From assembly GCF_900172375.1 (NCBI RefSeq), contig NZ_FWFS01000011.1, forward strand, positions 1 to 64,000: a stretch of 64,000 nt of DNA, read 5' to 3'. This document shows positions 8,375-15,834 of the stretch, piece after piece (within the stretch, counting starts at the first letter, position 1; each line of letters begins with the position of its first letter). The position numbers and the translations under genes were made by a program. The DNA comes from Aquimixticola soesokkakensis. GTDB lineage: Bacteria; Pseudomonadota; Alphaproteobacteria; Rhodobacterales; Rhodobacteraceae. The notes beneath the pieces were generated by a model. That model ran no database searches, was not told the origin of the DNA, and saw only the letters and a list, made by a program, of their open reading frames with translations.

Positions 8375-9136
8375 ATGGATATGCCCAAAAACCTGTTCAA
8401 AGCGGCCCTGCGCGCGGGGGACACCCAGATCGGCATCTGGAGTGCGCTTTCGGACCCCACCGTGTCGGAAATTCTGGCGGGCTGCGGCTATGACTGGATG
8501 ATGATCGACACCGAACATTCGCCCATCGGCGCGCCCGAGGTCATCAGCTTTCTGCGCACCCTCGCCCCCTACCCCGTCAGCCCCGTGGTCCGCCCCGGCT
8601 GGAACAACCCGGTCGAGATCAAAAAGCTGCTCGACGCGGGCGCGCAAACCCTGCTGATCCCCTATGTCCAGAACGCCGACGAGGCGCGCGCCGCCGTTGC
8701 CGCCGTCACCTATCCGTCCAGCGGCATCCGCGGCGTGTCCGGCATCACCCGCGCCTCGCGCTACGGGGCCGTCAGCGGCTATCCCCTGAAGGCGCGCGAC
8801 GAAATCTGCCTGCTGGTGCAGGTCGAAACCCGCGAAGCGCTCGACAACCTCGACGAGATCGCACAGGTCCCAGGCGTCGACGGGGTGTTCTTTGGCCCTG
8901 CCGATCTGGCGGCCAGTTTCGGCTACCTCGGCCAACCCTCCCACCCGGAGGTCAAAGCGGCCATCCTTGACGGCATCGCAAAGCTCAAATCCCTTGGCGT
9001 GCCCGCAGGCATCCTGTCGCTGGACCAGGCGTTCCTGCGCGAGACCAAACAGGCCGGCGCCCAGTTCATCGCGGTGGATGTGGACAGTGGCCTGCTGCGC
9101 CGCGCGGCCCTTGCCCGTCGCGCCGATTGGTCCTGA
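8375..9136 (+). CDS. hpaI: HpcH/HpaI-family class II aldolase
   Basis: This 253-residue aldolase has the HpaI set: the general base His48 (MIDTEHSP), Arg73 (VVRPGWN), a metal-ligand glutamate in LLVQVETREA near 152, a metal-ligand aspartate in GVFFGPADLAASFG near 178, and YPSSGIRGVSG. Family members cleave 4-hydroxy-2-oxo acids into pyruvate and an aldehyde such as succinic semialdehyde. Placed directly after an HpaH-like hydratase, it would complete a hydration and aldol-cleavage pair that releases pyruvate. AAGGA precedes the ATG. The family is promiscuous, so the native substrate is inferred only from the operon. Confidence 0.85.
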   Translation: MDMPKNLFKAALRAGDTQIGIWSALSDPTVSEILAGCGYDWMMIDTEHSPIGAPEVISFLRTLAPYPVSPVVRPGWNNPVEIKKLLDAGAQTLLIPYVQNADEARAAVAAVTYPSSGIRGVSGITRASRYGAVSGYPLKARDEICLLVQVETREALDNLDEIAQVPGVDGVFFGPADLAASFGYLGQPSHPEVKAAILDGIAKLKSLGVPAGILSLDQAFLRETKQAGAQFIAVDVDSGLLRRAALARRADWS

Positions 9137-9138
9137 GC

Positions 9139-9780
9139 ATGACCGGCATTGCACCGGCATTGCGCGTCGGCTTCAACCTCAACAACACCGCCCTCGTCCA
9201 GAAAACGGCGACCGGCTACACCGGGGTGGCACCGGACCTTGCGCGGCGGATCGCCGAGGCGGCGGGGCGTGCGCTTGTGCCGGTGGACTATCCCAACGCG
9301 CGCAGCGCCGTCGAGGCAGTGGGCGATGGCTGGGACATCGCCTTTCTCGCGCTTGACCCCGCGCGGGCGGACCGGATGTGTTTCAGCACGCCCTATCACA
9401 GCGTCTCGGCCAGCTTCGCAGTGCCCAACGCCCATCCCGCACAAAGCTGCACCGATGTCCTGCACAGCGCGACCCCGATCGCCAGCCCCAAAGGCGCGGC
9501 CTTTCACACAAAACTCGTCGCCCTGACCCCGCAGGGCCCGCTGCATACCGCCCCCACGCCTGCCGAGGCCCGCGCCCTGTTCGAGGCCGATAGCACCACC
9601 GCGCTGGCCGGCATCCGCGACACCCTGCTTGCCGCCAATCTGGTCGGCTGCCGCGTGCTGAGCGACGAGTTCGCCCGCATCGAACAAGCCATCGCCCTCC
9701 CCAAAGGCGCCGACGCGCTGCTGGCGCTGGTCAACGAGATCGTCGAAAGCTTTCTGCACGCACGGGCCACAGACCCCTAG
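9139..9780 (+). CDS. Leaderless substrate-binding-fold protein (SBP_bac_3 type)
   Basis: This 213-residue protein matches the amino-acid-type periplasmic-binding fold throughout: LRVGFNLNN, GYTGVAPDLARRIAEA, WDIAFLALDPARADRMCFSTPY and VALPKGADALLALVNE-like elements. It lacks a signal peptide and the usual extra length, and no permease or ATPase gene is nearby. A cytoplasmic role is therefore likely. Precedents are enzymes of this fold such as cyclohexadienyl dehydratase, or a ligand sensor. It is the last gene of the ring-cleavage operon, three bases after the aldolase. ATG 9139 was chosen; a TTG four codons upstream is also open. Confidence 0.7.
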   Translation: MTGIAPALRVGFNLNNTALVQKTATGYTGVAPDLARRIAEAAGRALVPVDYPNARSAVEAVGDGWDIAFLALDPARADRMCFSTPYHSVSASFAVPNAHPAQSCTDVLHSATPIASPKGAAFHTKLVALTPQGPLHTAPTPAEARALFEADSTTALAGIRDTLLAANLVGCRVLSDEFARIEQAIALPKGADALLALVNEIVESFLHARATDP

Positions 9781-9819
9781 GGGCGACATCGCCTGCGCGC
9801 GCCCTGGTGTCGCGCCGAA

Positions 9820-9859
9820 GAGAAAAGGGCGGCGCATTCGCACGTGCGACCGCCGCCCT
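9820..9859 (-). terminator. Rho-independent terminator of the mocF-like gene
   Basis: The arms 9826-9834 (AGGGCGGCG) and 9851-9859 (CGCCGCCCT) form a perfect nine-pair stem with a 16-base loop. Read on the minus strand, the stem is followed by TTTTCTCTT, the expected U-rich tail. It lies about 30 bases past the stop of the ferredoxin reductase gene and also separates it from the convergent ring-cleavage operon. Confidence 0.75.
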
Positions 9860-9889
9860 GATGGCAGATCACCCTGGTGACAAGGCCCG

Positions 9890-11077
9890 CTATCTCGCTT
9901 TCAGGAGAGCTTTGAGGTTCAGGGCCGGATCGACCAGAACAGCGGGATCAACCGACATCTCGCGCTCGATCAGTTTTTCGAGAACCCGCAGATCCTTGGC
10001 GGTGGCGTTTCCCGGACCAATTCCCGCGGCGGCCGACAAGCGCCCGTCGCGGTCGCATTGGACCACGATACATGTGCCGCTCTGCGTTTCGCGTCGATGG
10101 ATTGGTCGCGTCAGGTCGAATACGCCTGCCACCTGCAAGGTCAGGTCGTATTGATCCGACCAGAACCACGGCACTTTTGCGTAGGATGCATCGCCGCCCA
10201 TCAGGACAGCGGCGGCATGTGCGCCCTGATCTTGTGCAATCTTCCAGCTTTCAAACCGCATACGGGTTGCGCGCCAGTCGATATTGCAGCAATCGCCAGC
10301 CGCGAAGATGTCGCGGGCAGAGGTGCGTAAACCGGCATCGACAACGATGCCGTTCTCGACATGTAACCCTGCCTCTTGGGCAATCTCGGTATTGGGCACT
10401 GCACCGACGCCCGCAATCACGGCGTCGAAGTCAAGTTCTGTGCCGTCCCCGAGGGTAATTTGCGTGGCGTTGGCCTGCACGACATCGGTCGAGGTCAGAA
10501 GGCGCACACCCTTTTGCGCGTGCAAACCATGCACCACCGAGGCAATTTCCGCGGGGATGGCGCGGCCCAAAAGACGCGGCGCGGCTTCGATCACGCTCAC
10601 CTCTGCGCCGGCCGCGCGCGCCGTCGCCGCAAGTTCCAGACCAATGAAGCCGCCACCGATGATCCCGATGCGCGCGCCGGGGATCAGGTGCTGCGCGATC
10701 CGCCGCATATCGGCGTCGCTGCGCAGGGTCAGGCAGCCCTCCATACCGGGGAAAAGCCGCGCCCGCGCCCCTGTGGCCAACAGCAGTTGGTCAAAGGAAA
10801 TCACCGTGCCATCGTCAAGCTGCACCTGATGCGCCACCGCATCCAGGGCCACAACACGTAAACCAAGCCGCAAGTCGATTCCCGCATCGGCGTAATCGCT
10901 CAGGCTTCGGATCAGCTTTGGCGGCGCTTGTATGTCCTTGGAAAGAGGAGGCCGTTCATAGGGCAGCACGGTTTCTGCCCCGATCAGCGTGACCGAGCCT
11001 TCAAAGCCGGCCTCGCGCAGCGCAAAGGCCGCCCGAACCCCGCATTCTCCTGCACCGACGATAACAATCGACTGCAT
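9890..11077 (-). CDS. mocF: FAD-dependent ferredoxin reductase (MocF-like)
   Basis: This 395-residue pyridine-nucleotide-disulfide-type oxidoreductase has the FAD-binding GAGECGVRAA (8-17), LPYERPPLSK, the NAD(P)H-binding GIIGGGFIGLELAA near 150, and the FAD-contacting DIFAAGDCCN near 268. The C-terminal domain is the Reductase_C type of Rieske-ferredoxin reductases. It would pass electrons from NAD(P)H to the Rieske ferredoxin encoded three bases upstream. With the di-iron hydroxylase gene at the other end of the operon it matches the MocD-MocE-MocF set of rhizobial rhizopine catabolism. The symbol is given by this family and context match. Confidence 0.85.
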   Translation of the reverse strand: MQSIVIVGAGECGVRAAFALREAGFEGSVTLIGAETVLPYERPPLSKDIQAPPKLIRSLSDYADAGIDLRLGLRVVALDAVAHQVQLDDGTVISFDQLLLATGARARLFPGMEGCLTLRSDADMRRIAQHLIPGARIGIIGGGFIGLELAATARAAGAEVSVIEAAPRLLGRAIPAEIASVVHGLHAQKGVRLLTSTDVVQANATQITLGDGTELDFDAVIAGVGAVPNTEIAQEAGLHVENGIVVDAGLRTSARDIFAAGDCCNIDWRATRMRFESWKIAQDQGAHAAAVLMGGDASYAKVPWFWSDQYDLTLQVAGVFDLTRPIHRRETQSGTCIVVQCDRDGRLSAAAGIGPGNATAKDLRVLEKLIEREMSVDPAVLVDPALNLKALLKAR

Positions 11078-11080
11078 GGA

Positions 11081-11389
11081 TCAGATCTCGATCAGAACGC
11101 GACCGCCCTCGACCTTGGTCGGGTAGGTTGCAAGGTTTTCACAGGCGGGGGGCGTTTCGACCTCGCCATCGGCAAAGTTGAAAATCGACGCATGTTTGGG
11201 GCACTCGATGGTGTTCTCGACCACAAGCCCGTCGCACAAATGGATTTCCTCATGGGTGCACAGACCATCGGTGCAGAAATAGGCATCCTCATGATTGCGA
11301 TAGATCGCAAAAGTGCGACCCTCGTGATCAAAGCGGATCACATCCTCGGCGTCGATATCATCGGTGGAACAAGCGTTTATCCAAGGCAT
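11081..11389 (-). CDS. mocE: Rieske [2Fe-2S] ferredoxin (MocE-like)
   Basis: This 102-residue soluble ferredoxin has the two cluster-binding motifs C44-T-H46 and C63-P-K-H66, the latter as CPKHASIFN. It begins with MPWINACSTDDI, typical of MocE-type ferredoxins of bacterial hydroxylases. An open extension of 31 codons lies upstream, but 11389 was chosen because it gives the normal family length. The protein would relay electrons from the reductase to the membrane hydroxylase encoded upstream in the same leftward operon. Confidence 0.88.
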   Translation of the reverse strand: MPWINACSTDDIDAEDVIRFDHEGRTFAIYRNHEDAYFCTDGLCTHEEIHLCDGLVVENTIECPKHASIFNFADGEVETPPACENLATYPTKVEGGRVLIEI

Positions 11390-11539
11390 GTCAGTCTCGT
11401 TTCGTTGAAGTTTCGCAAACGGCTTTTGCGGGGCAAAGGTGGCCAGAACCGCAAGAGCCGGAATAATTCGGGGAGACAGCACCCGGACAGGGCGCGCTGT
11501 GGGAGTCGGTCAGCGTGCAGCCGCCCCCCCGATCCGTCG

Positions 11540-12358
11540 CTAGAGGGTTGCAGGCGACGGATGCCCGTCAGCGGTGGCAAGGTCGCTGCTGATCTGTGCT
11601 TCGAGATCGGCCATGGTTTCGCCCCCCGCCATGAGATCGGTGATCTCTTCGCGTGATTTTTGACCTTTGACAAAATCGGCCGCAACCGCACCGCGGATCA
11701 GCACCGCAAAATGGTCCCCCACGGCCATGGCGTGCATCACCTGGTGGGTGATGAAAATCACGGCCAGGCCGCGCCGCTGTGCTTCTTTGACGATGCGCAG
11801 AACATGGGCGGCCTGTTTGACCCCGAGGGCGGCTGTCGGTTCGTCAAGGATCAGAACGCGGGCGCCAAAATGCACGGCACGCGCAATGGCAAGCGATTGA
11901 CGCTCGCCGCCCGACAGCCCGCCAATCAGGCGGTCGCCGTCGTCGACGCGGGTGATGCCGAAATCCTGCACCGCTTTGACGGCGATTTCATTCGCCTTTT
12001 TACGGTCGTAAATCTTGAACGGCCCCCAGCCTTTGGTCGGCTCGGCCCCGACGAAAAAGCTGCGCCCGATCGACATCAGCGGAAAGGTGCCGCCAAATTG
12101 GTGGACGGTGGCGATCCCCATGTCCTGGGCATCGCGCGGCCGGTCAAAGGAGACCTCCTTGCCATCCATCAGGATCTGGCCACGGGTCGGTTTATGCACG
12201 CCTGCGAGGGTTTTGATCAGTGTCGATTTACCGGCACCGTTATCGCCCAGCAGACAAAGCACCTCGCCGGCGCGGACCTTGAGAGAAATCTTGTGCAGCA
12301 CATCGATCGGACCAAAGGATTTATCGACGCTGCGCAGTTCCAGAACGGGAGTGGTCAT
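11540..12358 (-). CDS. Sugar ABC transporter ATP-binding protein (single-domain)
   Basis: This 272-residue ATPase has Walker A GDNGAGKST at 38-46, the Q-loop in VHQFGG, the signature LSGGERQSLAIARA near 148, Walker B VLILDEPTAALG near 170, and the switch ITHQV. It is a single nucleotide-binding domain related to one half of RbsA; two copies would act together. It energises import with the downstream-facing permease. It is flanked by MocE/MocF-like and MocD-like genes, so an inositol derivative is a reasonable cargo (inference). Confidence 0.9.
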   Translation of the reverse strand: MTTPVLELRSVDKSFGPIDVLHKISLKVRAGEVLCLLGDNGAGKSTLIKTLAGVHKPTRGQILMDGKEVSFDRPRDAQDMGIATVHQFGGTFPLMSIGRSFFVGAEPTKGWGPFKIYDRKKANEIAVKAVQDFGITRVDDGDRLIGGLSGGERQSLAIARAVHFGARVLILDEPTAALGVKQAAHVLRIVKEAQRRGLAVIFITHQVMHAMAVGDHFAVLIRGAVAADFVKGQKSREEITDLMAGGETMADLEAQISSDLATADGHPSPATL

Positions 12359-12368
12359 GATGTGGCCC

Positions 12369-13364
12369 TCACTTCTTTTTGGGCGCGTAGTTGAGCGCCA
12401 TATGCCGGAAGGTGTTGTTCATCAAAACGGCTGCCAAAAGCATCACGCCGATGATGAGGCTGGACCAGTTGCGATCAAAGCCGGTGAAATAGATGCCTTG
12501 GTTGACCACGGCAAAGGTGATGGTGCCAAACACGATGCCGACCACCGAACCAAAGCCGCCCGTCAGGACCACACCGCCGACCACCACCGAGATGATGACG
12601 TTAAAGATGTAGGACATGCCGGCCGAAACCTGCGCGGAGTTGAACAGGATCGCTTGGCACATGCCGACAAAGGACGCGCTGCAGGCGGACAGGATAAAGA
12701 GGGTGATGGTGACGCGGGTGGTCGGGATACCGGCGTTGCGCGCGCTTTCACGGTCGCCGCCAAGGGCAAAAATCCAGTTCCCGTATTTGGTGTAGTGGAC
12801 GTAAAACACCGACACCACACTCACCGCGACCCACCACAGGATGAGGACCTGATAGGTGCCGCCGATGAACTGGCCAAAGATGGCCTTGTACAGGGCGGGG
12901 GCCTTGATCGCGACACTCGTCGTGCCGGTGATGAGCACAGACAGGCCAAGGACCATGCCCGCGACCGCAAACAGCGTGCCAAGGGTGACGATCAACGACG
13001 GCACCGCGGTGCGGACGACGAGTAACCCGTTGATGGTGCCGATGATGGCGCCAAATCCAAGCACGGCGAGGATGGAGATCCACATGGGCAGCTCGTAGTG
13101 ACCCGACAGGATGGCCACGATCATCGAGCCTGCGGGGATCATCGAGCCGATGGAAATATCGAGCTCGCCTGCAATCATCAGCAGGCCAACGGGGATCGCG
13201 ATGATGCCAATGTTGGCCGCGACGTTGAGCCAGCTCGCGATACCGGCGGGTTTGAGGAAGTTCACCCCCCCGAACACCAGAAAGAAGAGGATAACCGCAA
13301 GCATTCCCAGAAATGCGCCAGCTTCCGGGCGGCGCAGGAGGTTGCCAATGGATAGGTTTGTCAT
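12369..13364 (-). CDS. Sugar ABC transporter permease (RbsC/BPD_transp_2 type)
   Basis: This 331-residue integral membrane protein has about ten segments and the CUT2 permease elements AGELDISIGSMIPAGSM (near 65), the EAA-like loop GGDRESARNAGIP (near 205) and GGVVLTGGFGSVVGIVFGT (near 255). The start at 13364 gives the usual N-terminus; 44 extra open codons upstream are Arg/Pro-rich and unlike a permease. A GC stem (13432-13438 with 13447-13453) lies between the binding-protein gene and this gene. Confidence 0.9.
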   Translation of the reverse strand: MTNLSIGNLLRRPEAGAFLGMLAVILFFLVFGGVNFLKPAGIASWLNVAANIGIIAIPVGLLMIAGELDISIGSMIPAGSMIVAILSGHYELPMWISILAVLGFGAIIGTINGLLVVRTAVPSLIVTLGTLFAVAGMVLGLSVLITGTTSVAIKAPALYKAIFGQFIGGTYQVLILWWVAVSVVSVFYVHYTKYGNWIFALGGDRESARNAGIPTTRVTITLFILSACSASFVGMCQAILFNSAQVSAGMSYIFNVIISVVVGGVVLTGGFGSVVGIVFGTITFAVVNQGIYFTGFDRNWSSLIIGVMLLAAVLMNNTFRHMALNYAPKKK

Positions 13365-13431
13365 AGAATTTTTCCCGATTGCGTCCCGATGCGCGCGCCG
13401 TTGTCGCGGCCTGCGCCTCTGGGGAGGGGAA

Positions 13432-13453
13432 GGCCCGCAGCACGCCGCGGGCC
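13432..13453 (-). other. Intercistronic stem-loop between binding-protein and permease genes
   Basis: GGCCCGC at 13432-13438 pairs with GCGGGCC at 13447-13453 around an eight-base loop. It lies after the stop of the binding-protein gene and before the permease start. Structures here commonly protect the upstream mRNA or stop part of the transcripts, so the binding protein is made in excess. No clear U-tail is present, so full termination is unlikely. Confidence 0.45.
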
Positions 13454-13467
13454 AATCCGGTAATGGC

Positions 13468-14433
13468 TTAACGGTAGCCTTGTTCGCCGCCCGCAAGGGT
13501 CGCGTCGATATTGGTCAGGTCAACGATCCCGGGGCCGGTCAGCAGCGGTGAGGTCGCCATGGCAAGCCCGTAGTTGACATAGCCATCCGCCAGGGTGACC
13601 GCGAGGAACCCTTGCAGCCACGGCTGTTGGTCGATGGCAAACAGCTGTTCGCTGTCGCGGATACGCTCAAGCCCGGCGACGTTCATGTCAAAGGACCCCA
13701 GCTGCACGCTGTCAAGTTTGCCGGCTTGTTGCATGGCGGTATAGGCACTGTCGGCATCGGCCGAGGAAATCGCGAAAACCCCGTCAATCGTGTCATCGCC
13801 CAGCAAGGTGGCTTTGATCGCTTCGGCCACGGCTGTCGGATCGCCAAAGGAGCTGGCGGGCAGCGGCAATTGCTCGGCGGTGACCCCCGCCTCTGCCATA
13901 CCGTCTGCCAGACCGCGGCAGCGATCCTCGATATTGCCCGAACCGGGCACGGTATTGACGCAGATGACATGTTTCGCGCCGTGCTCGGCAAAATATTTGC
14001 CGCCCGCAAACCCTGCGGGATATTCTTCGTTGCCGATGTAGTTGATCGCGCCCAGTTCGGCCGCCTTCTCGCCACCGCCTGCGTTATAGAGGATCACCGC
14101 AATGCCTGCGTTCATCGCCGCCTTGATGGCTTCGTCCTGAGTATCGGGCACCCAGTTGGGCACGGCAATGATATCGACATTCTGGCTCATCGCAGTGCGC
14201 ACAAGGTTGGCCGCATCGCCGCCGATGTTGTCATAGGTTTGCAGCTGCAGGTAGTTCACCGTGCCACCATGCGCTTCGACCACCAGGGTCGCATCGGTGA
14301 TCCCCTTTGCGATTTTGGCAAAGAAGGCATCATCCGATTTACCGCCAATGATGGCGATGTCTGCGGCAGATGCGGTGGTCACGCAAACTGCGGCGACGGC
14401 GGCACCCGCCATGAGGGTTCTGAGTTTAGACAT
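13468..14433 (-). CDS. Sugar ABC transporter substrate-binding protein
   Basis: This 321-residue precursor has a signal peptide of about 23 residues (LMAGAAVAAVCVTTASA). The mature part is a Peripla_BP_4/ribose-binding-like receptor, recognisable from IAIIGGKSDDAFFAKIAKG, the NVDIIAVPNWVPD hinge region, NEEYPAGFAGGKYFAEHGAK and GVFAISSADADSAYTAM. It heads the transport part of the Moc-like operon. Rhizobial MocB is a binding protein of the same superfamily, but identity as a rhizopine or inositol receptor cannot be read from the sequence. Confidence 0.9.
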   Translation of the reverse strand: MSKLRTLMAGAAVAAVCVTTASAADIAIIGGKSDDAFFAKIAKGITDATLVVEAHGGTVNYLQLQTYDNIGGDAANLVRTAMSQNVDIIAVPNWVPDTQDEAIKAAMNAGIAVILYNAGGGEKAAELGAINYIGNEEYPAGFAGGKYFAEHGAKHVICVNTVPGSGNIEDRCRGLADGMAEAGVTAEQLPLPASSFGDPTAVAEAIKATLLGDDTIDGVFAISSADADSAYTAMQQAGKLDSVQLGSFDMNVAGLERIRDSEQLFAIDQQPWLQGFLAVTLADGYVNYGLAMATSPLLTGPGIVDLTNIDATLAGGEQGYR

Positions 14434-14602
14434 TTAGGTTCCTCCCTGTTTTTGTTTCTCAATAACGATCGGTACACCGGTTTGGGCACCTTCGGATTTG
14501 CCCCGCTTTGGCGCTATGTGGCGCGGTGTGATCGCGATCTCTCGCCTGCGCCAAACCGGTCTCCTCAGCTCGGTTTGCGCGCAGTCGATCCCTTTCGCGG
14601 GC

Positions 14603-15625
14603 CTACTCGGCCGGCGTTGTTCCCTTGGCCGCATTTGCCCGGGCCTTCTTGCGGCGAAAGCGCTCCTTCATGATCTGGTCGCCCTCAGGGGTGCCATCGT
14701 GCCAAGTGCCCATCCAGCGGTCCAGTGGCATCATCCCGTCTGCGTAGTTCACCTCGAAATATTTGTGGTGCAGGTAATGCGCATAGGCATGTGTGGTCAC
14801 CGCGCTGTCTTCGCCTGCCTCGAGCTTGTCAAAGCCGACATGCCCCACGACAGCGCCCGTCCCTGACAGCTGCAAATGGTACAGCAGCAACAGCGGATGC
14901 GAGGGGACGATGAGGTGGATCAGCGTGCCCGACCAGTAGAGCAGATGCTCGACAGGATGCATCGACAACGAGGACCACGGCGAGGGGTTGATCGAATTGT
15001 GGTGAACCGAATGCACCCACTTGTAGAGCAGAGGGGTGTGGATCAGACGGTGGATGCAGTAAAAGTGAAATTCGTGAAAGATCGGCAGGATCAGCCCGAC
15101 AAAGATCAGCCAGACCGGATGGAGCGAAAACACCGCCCAAGGCCCGACATCATTTGACCACGCCCAGAGCAATAGCACTTCGTAGGCGGTCCAGATCGGC
15201 AGACCGGTGCCAAAGGTGCGGATGATGTTATCGATGTTCTGGCTTTTGAACATGAACACATCCGAAGGGTGTTCGGCGGGAAATTTCGCGTTGTATTTGA
15301 AACTCGTTCCCTGACGGCGCTTGATATACAGCCGCGTTTCGAGAAAGCCGTAGAACGCGATGACGAGGGCGGCGTTGCGCGCCAGAAGATACAGCGGCCA
15401 GCCCCATGTCAGATCCTGCATGGTCTCGCGCGCGGGTGTCATGAAAAACCAGAACACCGCCGCAATGGCGAAAAACAGCGCGTTCCACGGCAGAAAATAC
15501 CCCGGCAACCAGCGTATGAATTTGCTGATGCTCCACGGCCAGACAAACAGCGGCGCGCTGCCCAAGGCCTCATTGGGACGCCAGTTCCCGCGTTTGTCAC
15601 GTGTGCCGAATTTCAAGTCATCCAT
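14603..15625 (-). CDS. mocD: Membrane di-iron hydroxylase, fatty-acid-hydroxylase superfamily (MocD-like)
   Basis: This 340-residue membrane protein carries the histidine clusters of the sterol-desaturase/fatty-acid-hydroxylase superfamily: His184 and His187 (HEFHFYC), His192 and His196 (HRLIH), H205xxHH209, H223xxxH227 and H283xxHH287. Hydrophobic stretches at about 42-62, 75-95, 140-158 and 170-190 place it in the membrane. Such enzymes use O2 and a Rieske or ferredoxin electron supply. In rhizobial rhizopine catabolism, MocD with MocE and MocF removes the O-methyl group of 3-O-methyl-scyllo-inosamine. The same trio, with an importer between, supports O-demethylation of a methylated inositol-type compound. 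It is probably the first gene of the leftward operon. Confidence 0.85.
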   Translation of the reverse strand: MDDLKFGTRDKRGNWRPNEALGSAPLFVWPWSISKFIRWLPGYFLPWNALFFAIAAVFWFFMTPARETMQDLTWGWPLYLLARNAALVIAFYGFLETRLYIKRRQGTSFKYNAKFPAEHPSDVFMFKSQNIDNIIRTFGTGLPIWTAYEVLLLWAWSNDVGPWAVFSLHPVWLIFVGLILPIFHEFHFYCIHRLIHTPLLYKWVHSVHHNSINPSPWSSLSMHPVEHLLYWSGTLIHLIVPSHPLLLLYHLQLSGTGAVVGHVGFDKLEAGEDSAVTTHAYAHYLHHKYFEVNYADGMMPLDRWMGTWHDGTPEGDQIMKERFRRKKARANAAKGTTPAE

Positions 15626-15834
15626 GCGGTCCTCCCAAGACAGGCTCTGCTCCTGTCTTTTTCTTGCCGTCTAAAGTGCTGCTAAAATCCCTGATCGAAA
15701 GCCGGATGCCGGTCCCGATTCCTCCGTTAGCCAGTGTGAAAACCTTAACTTCCGCCTGCGGCAATCTCACGCAGACAACTGATTGATTTACATCAGTCGT
15801 CGTGCGAAAGTGAAATCAGTTTCCAAAAAGTATA
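15626..15834. promoter_or_regulatory. Divergent promoter region with candidate LacI operator
   Basis: The spacer separates the Moc-like operon from its LacI regulator. At 15779-15796 it contains CTGATTGATTTACATCAG, with CTGAT/ATCAG half-sites. A near copy (15 of 18 bases) stands before the aldo/keto reductase gene at 16934-16951. This suggests that the regulator controls itself, the Moc-like operon and the reductase operon together. Confidence 0.55.

Noticed and set aside
9127-9138. TTG at 9127 as start of the leaderless binding-fold protein
   Set aside because: It overlaps the aldolase stop by ten bases and adds only four residues; ATG 9139 fits the fold start, and neither choice provides a signal peptide.
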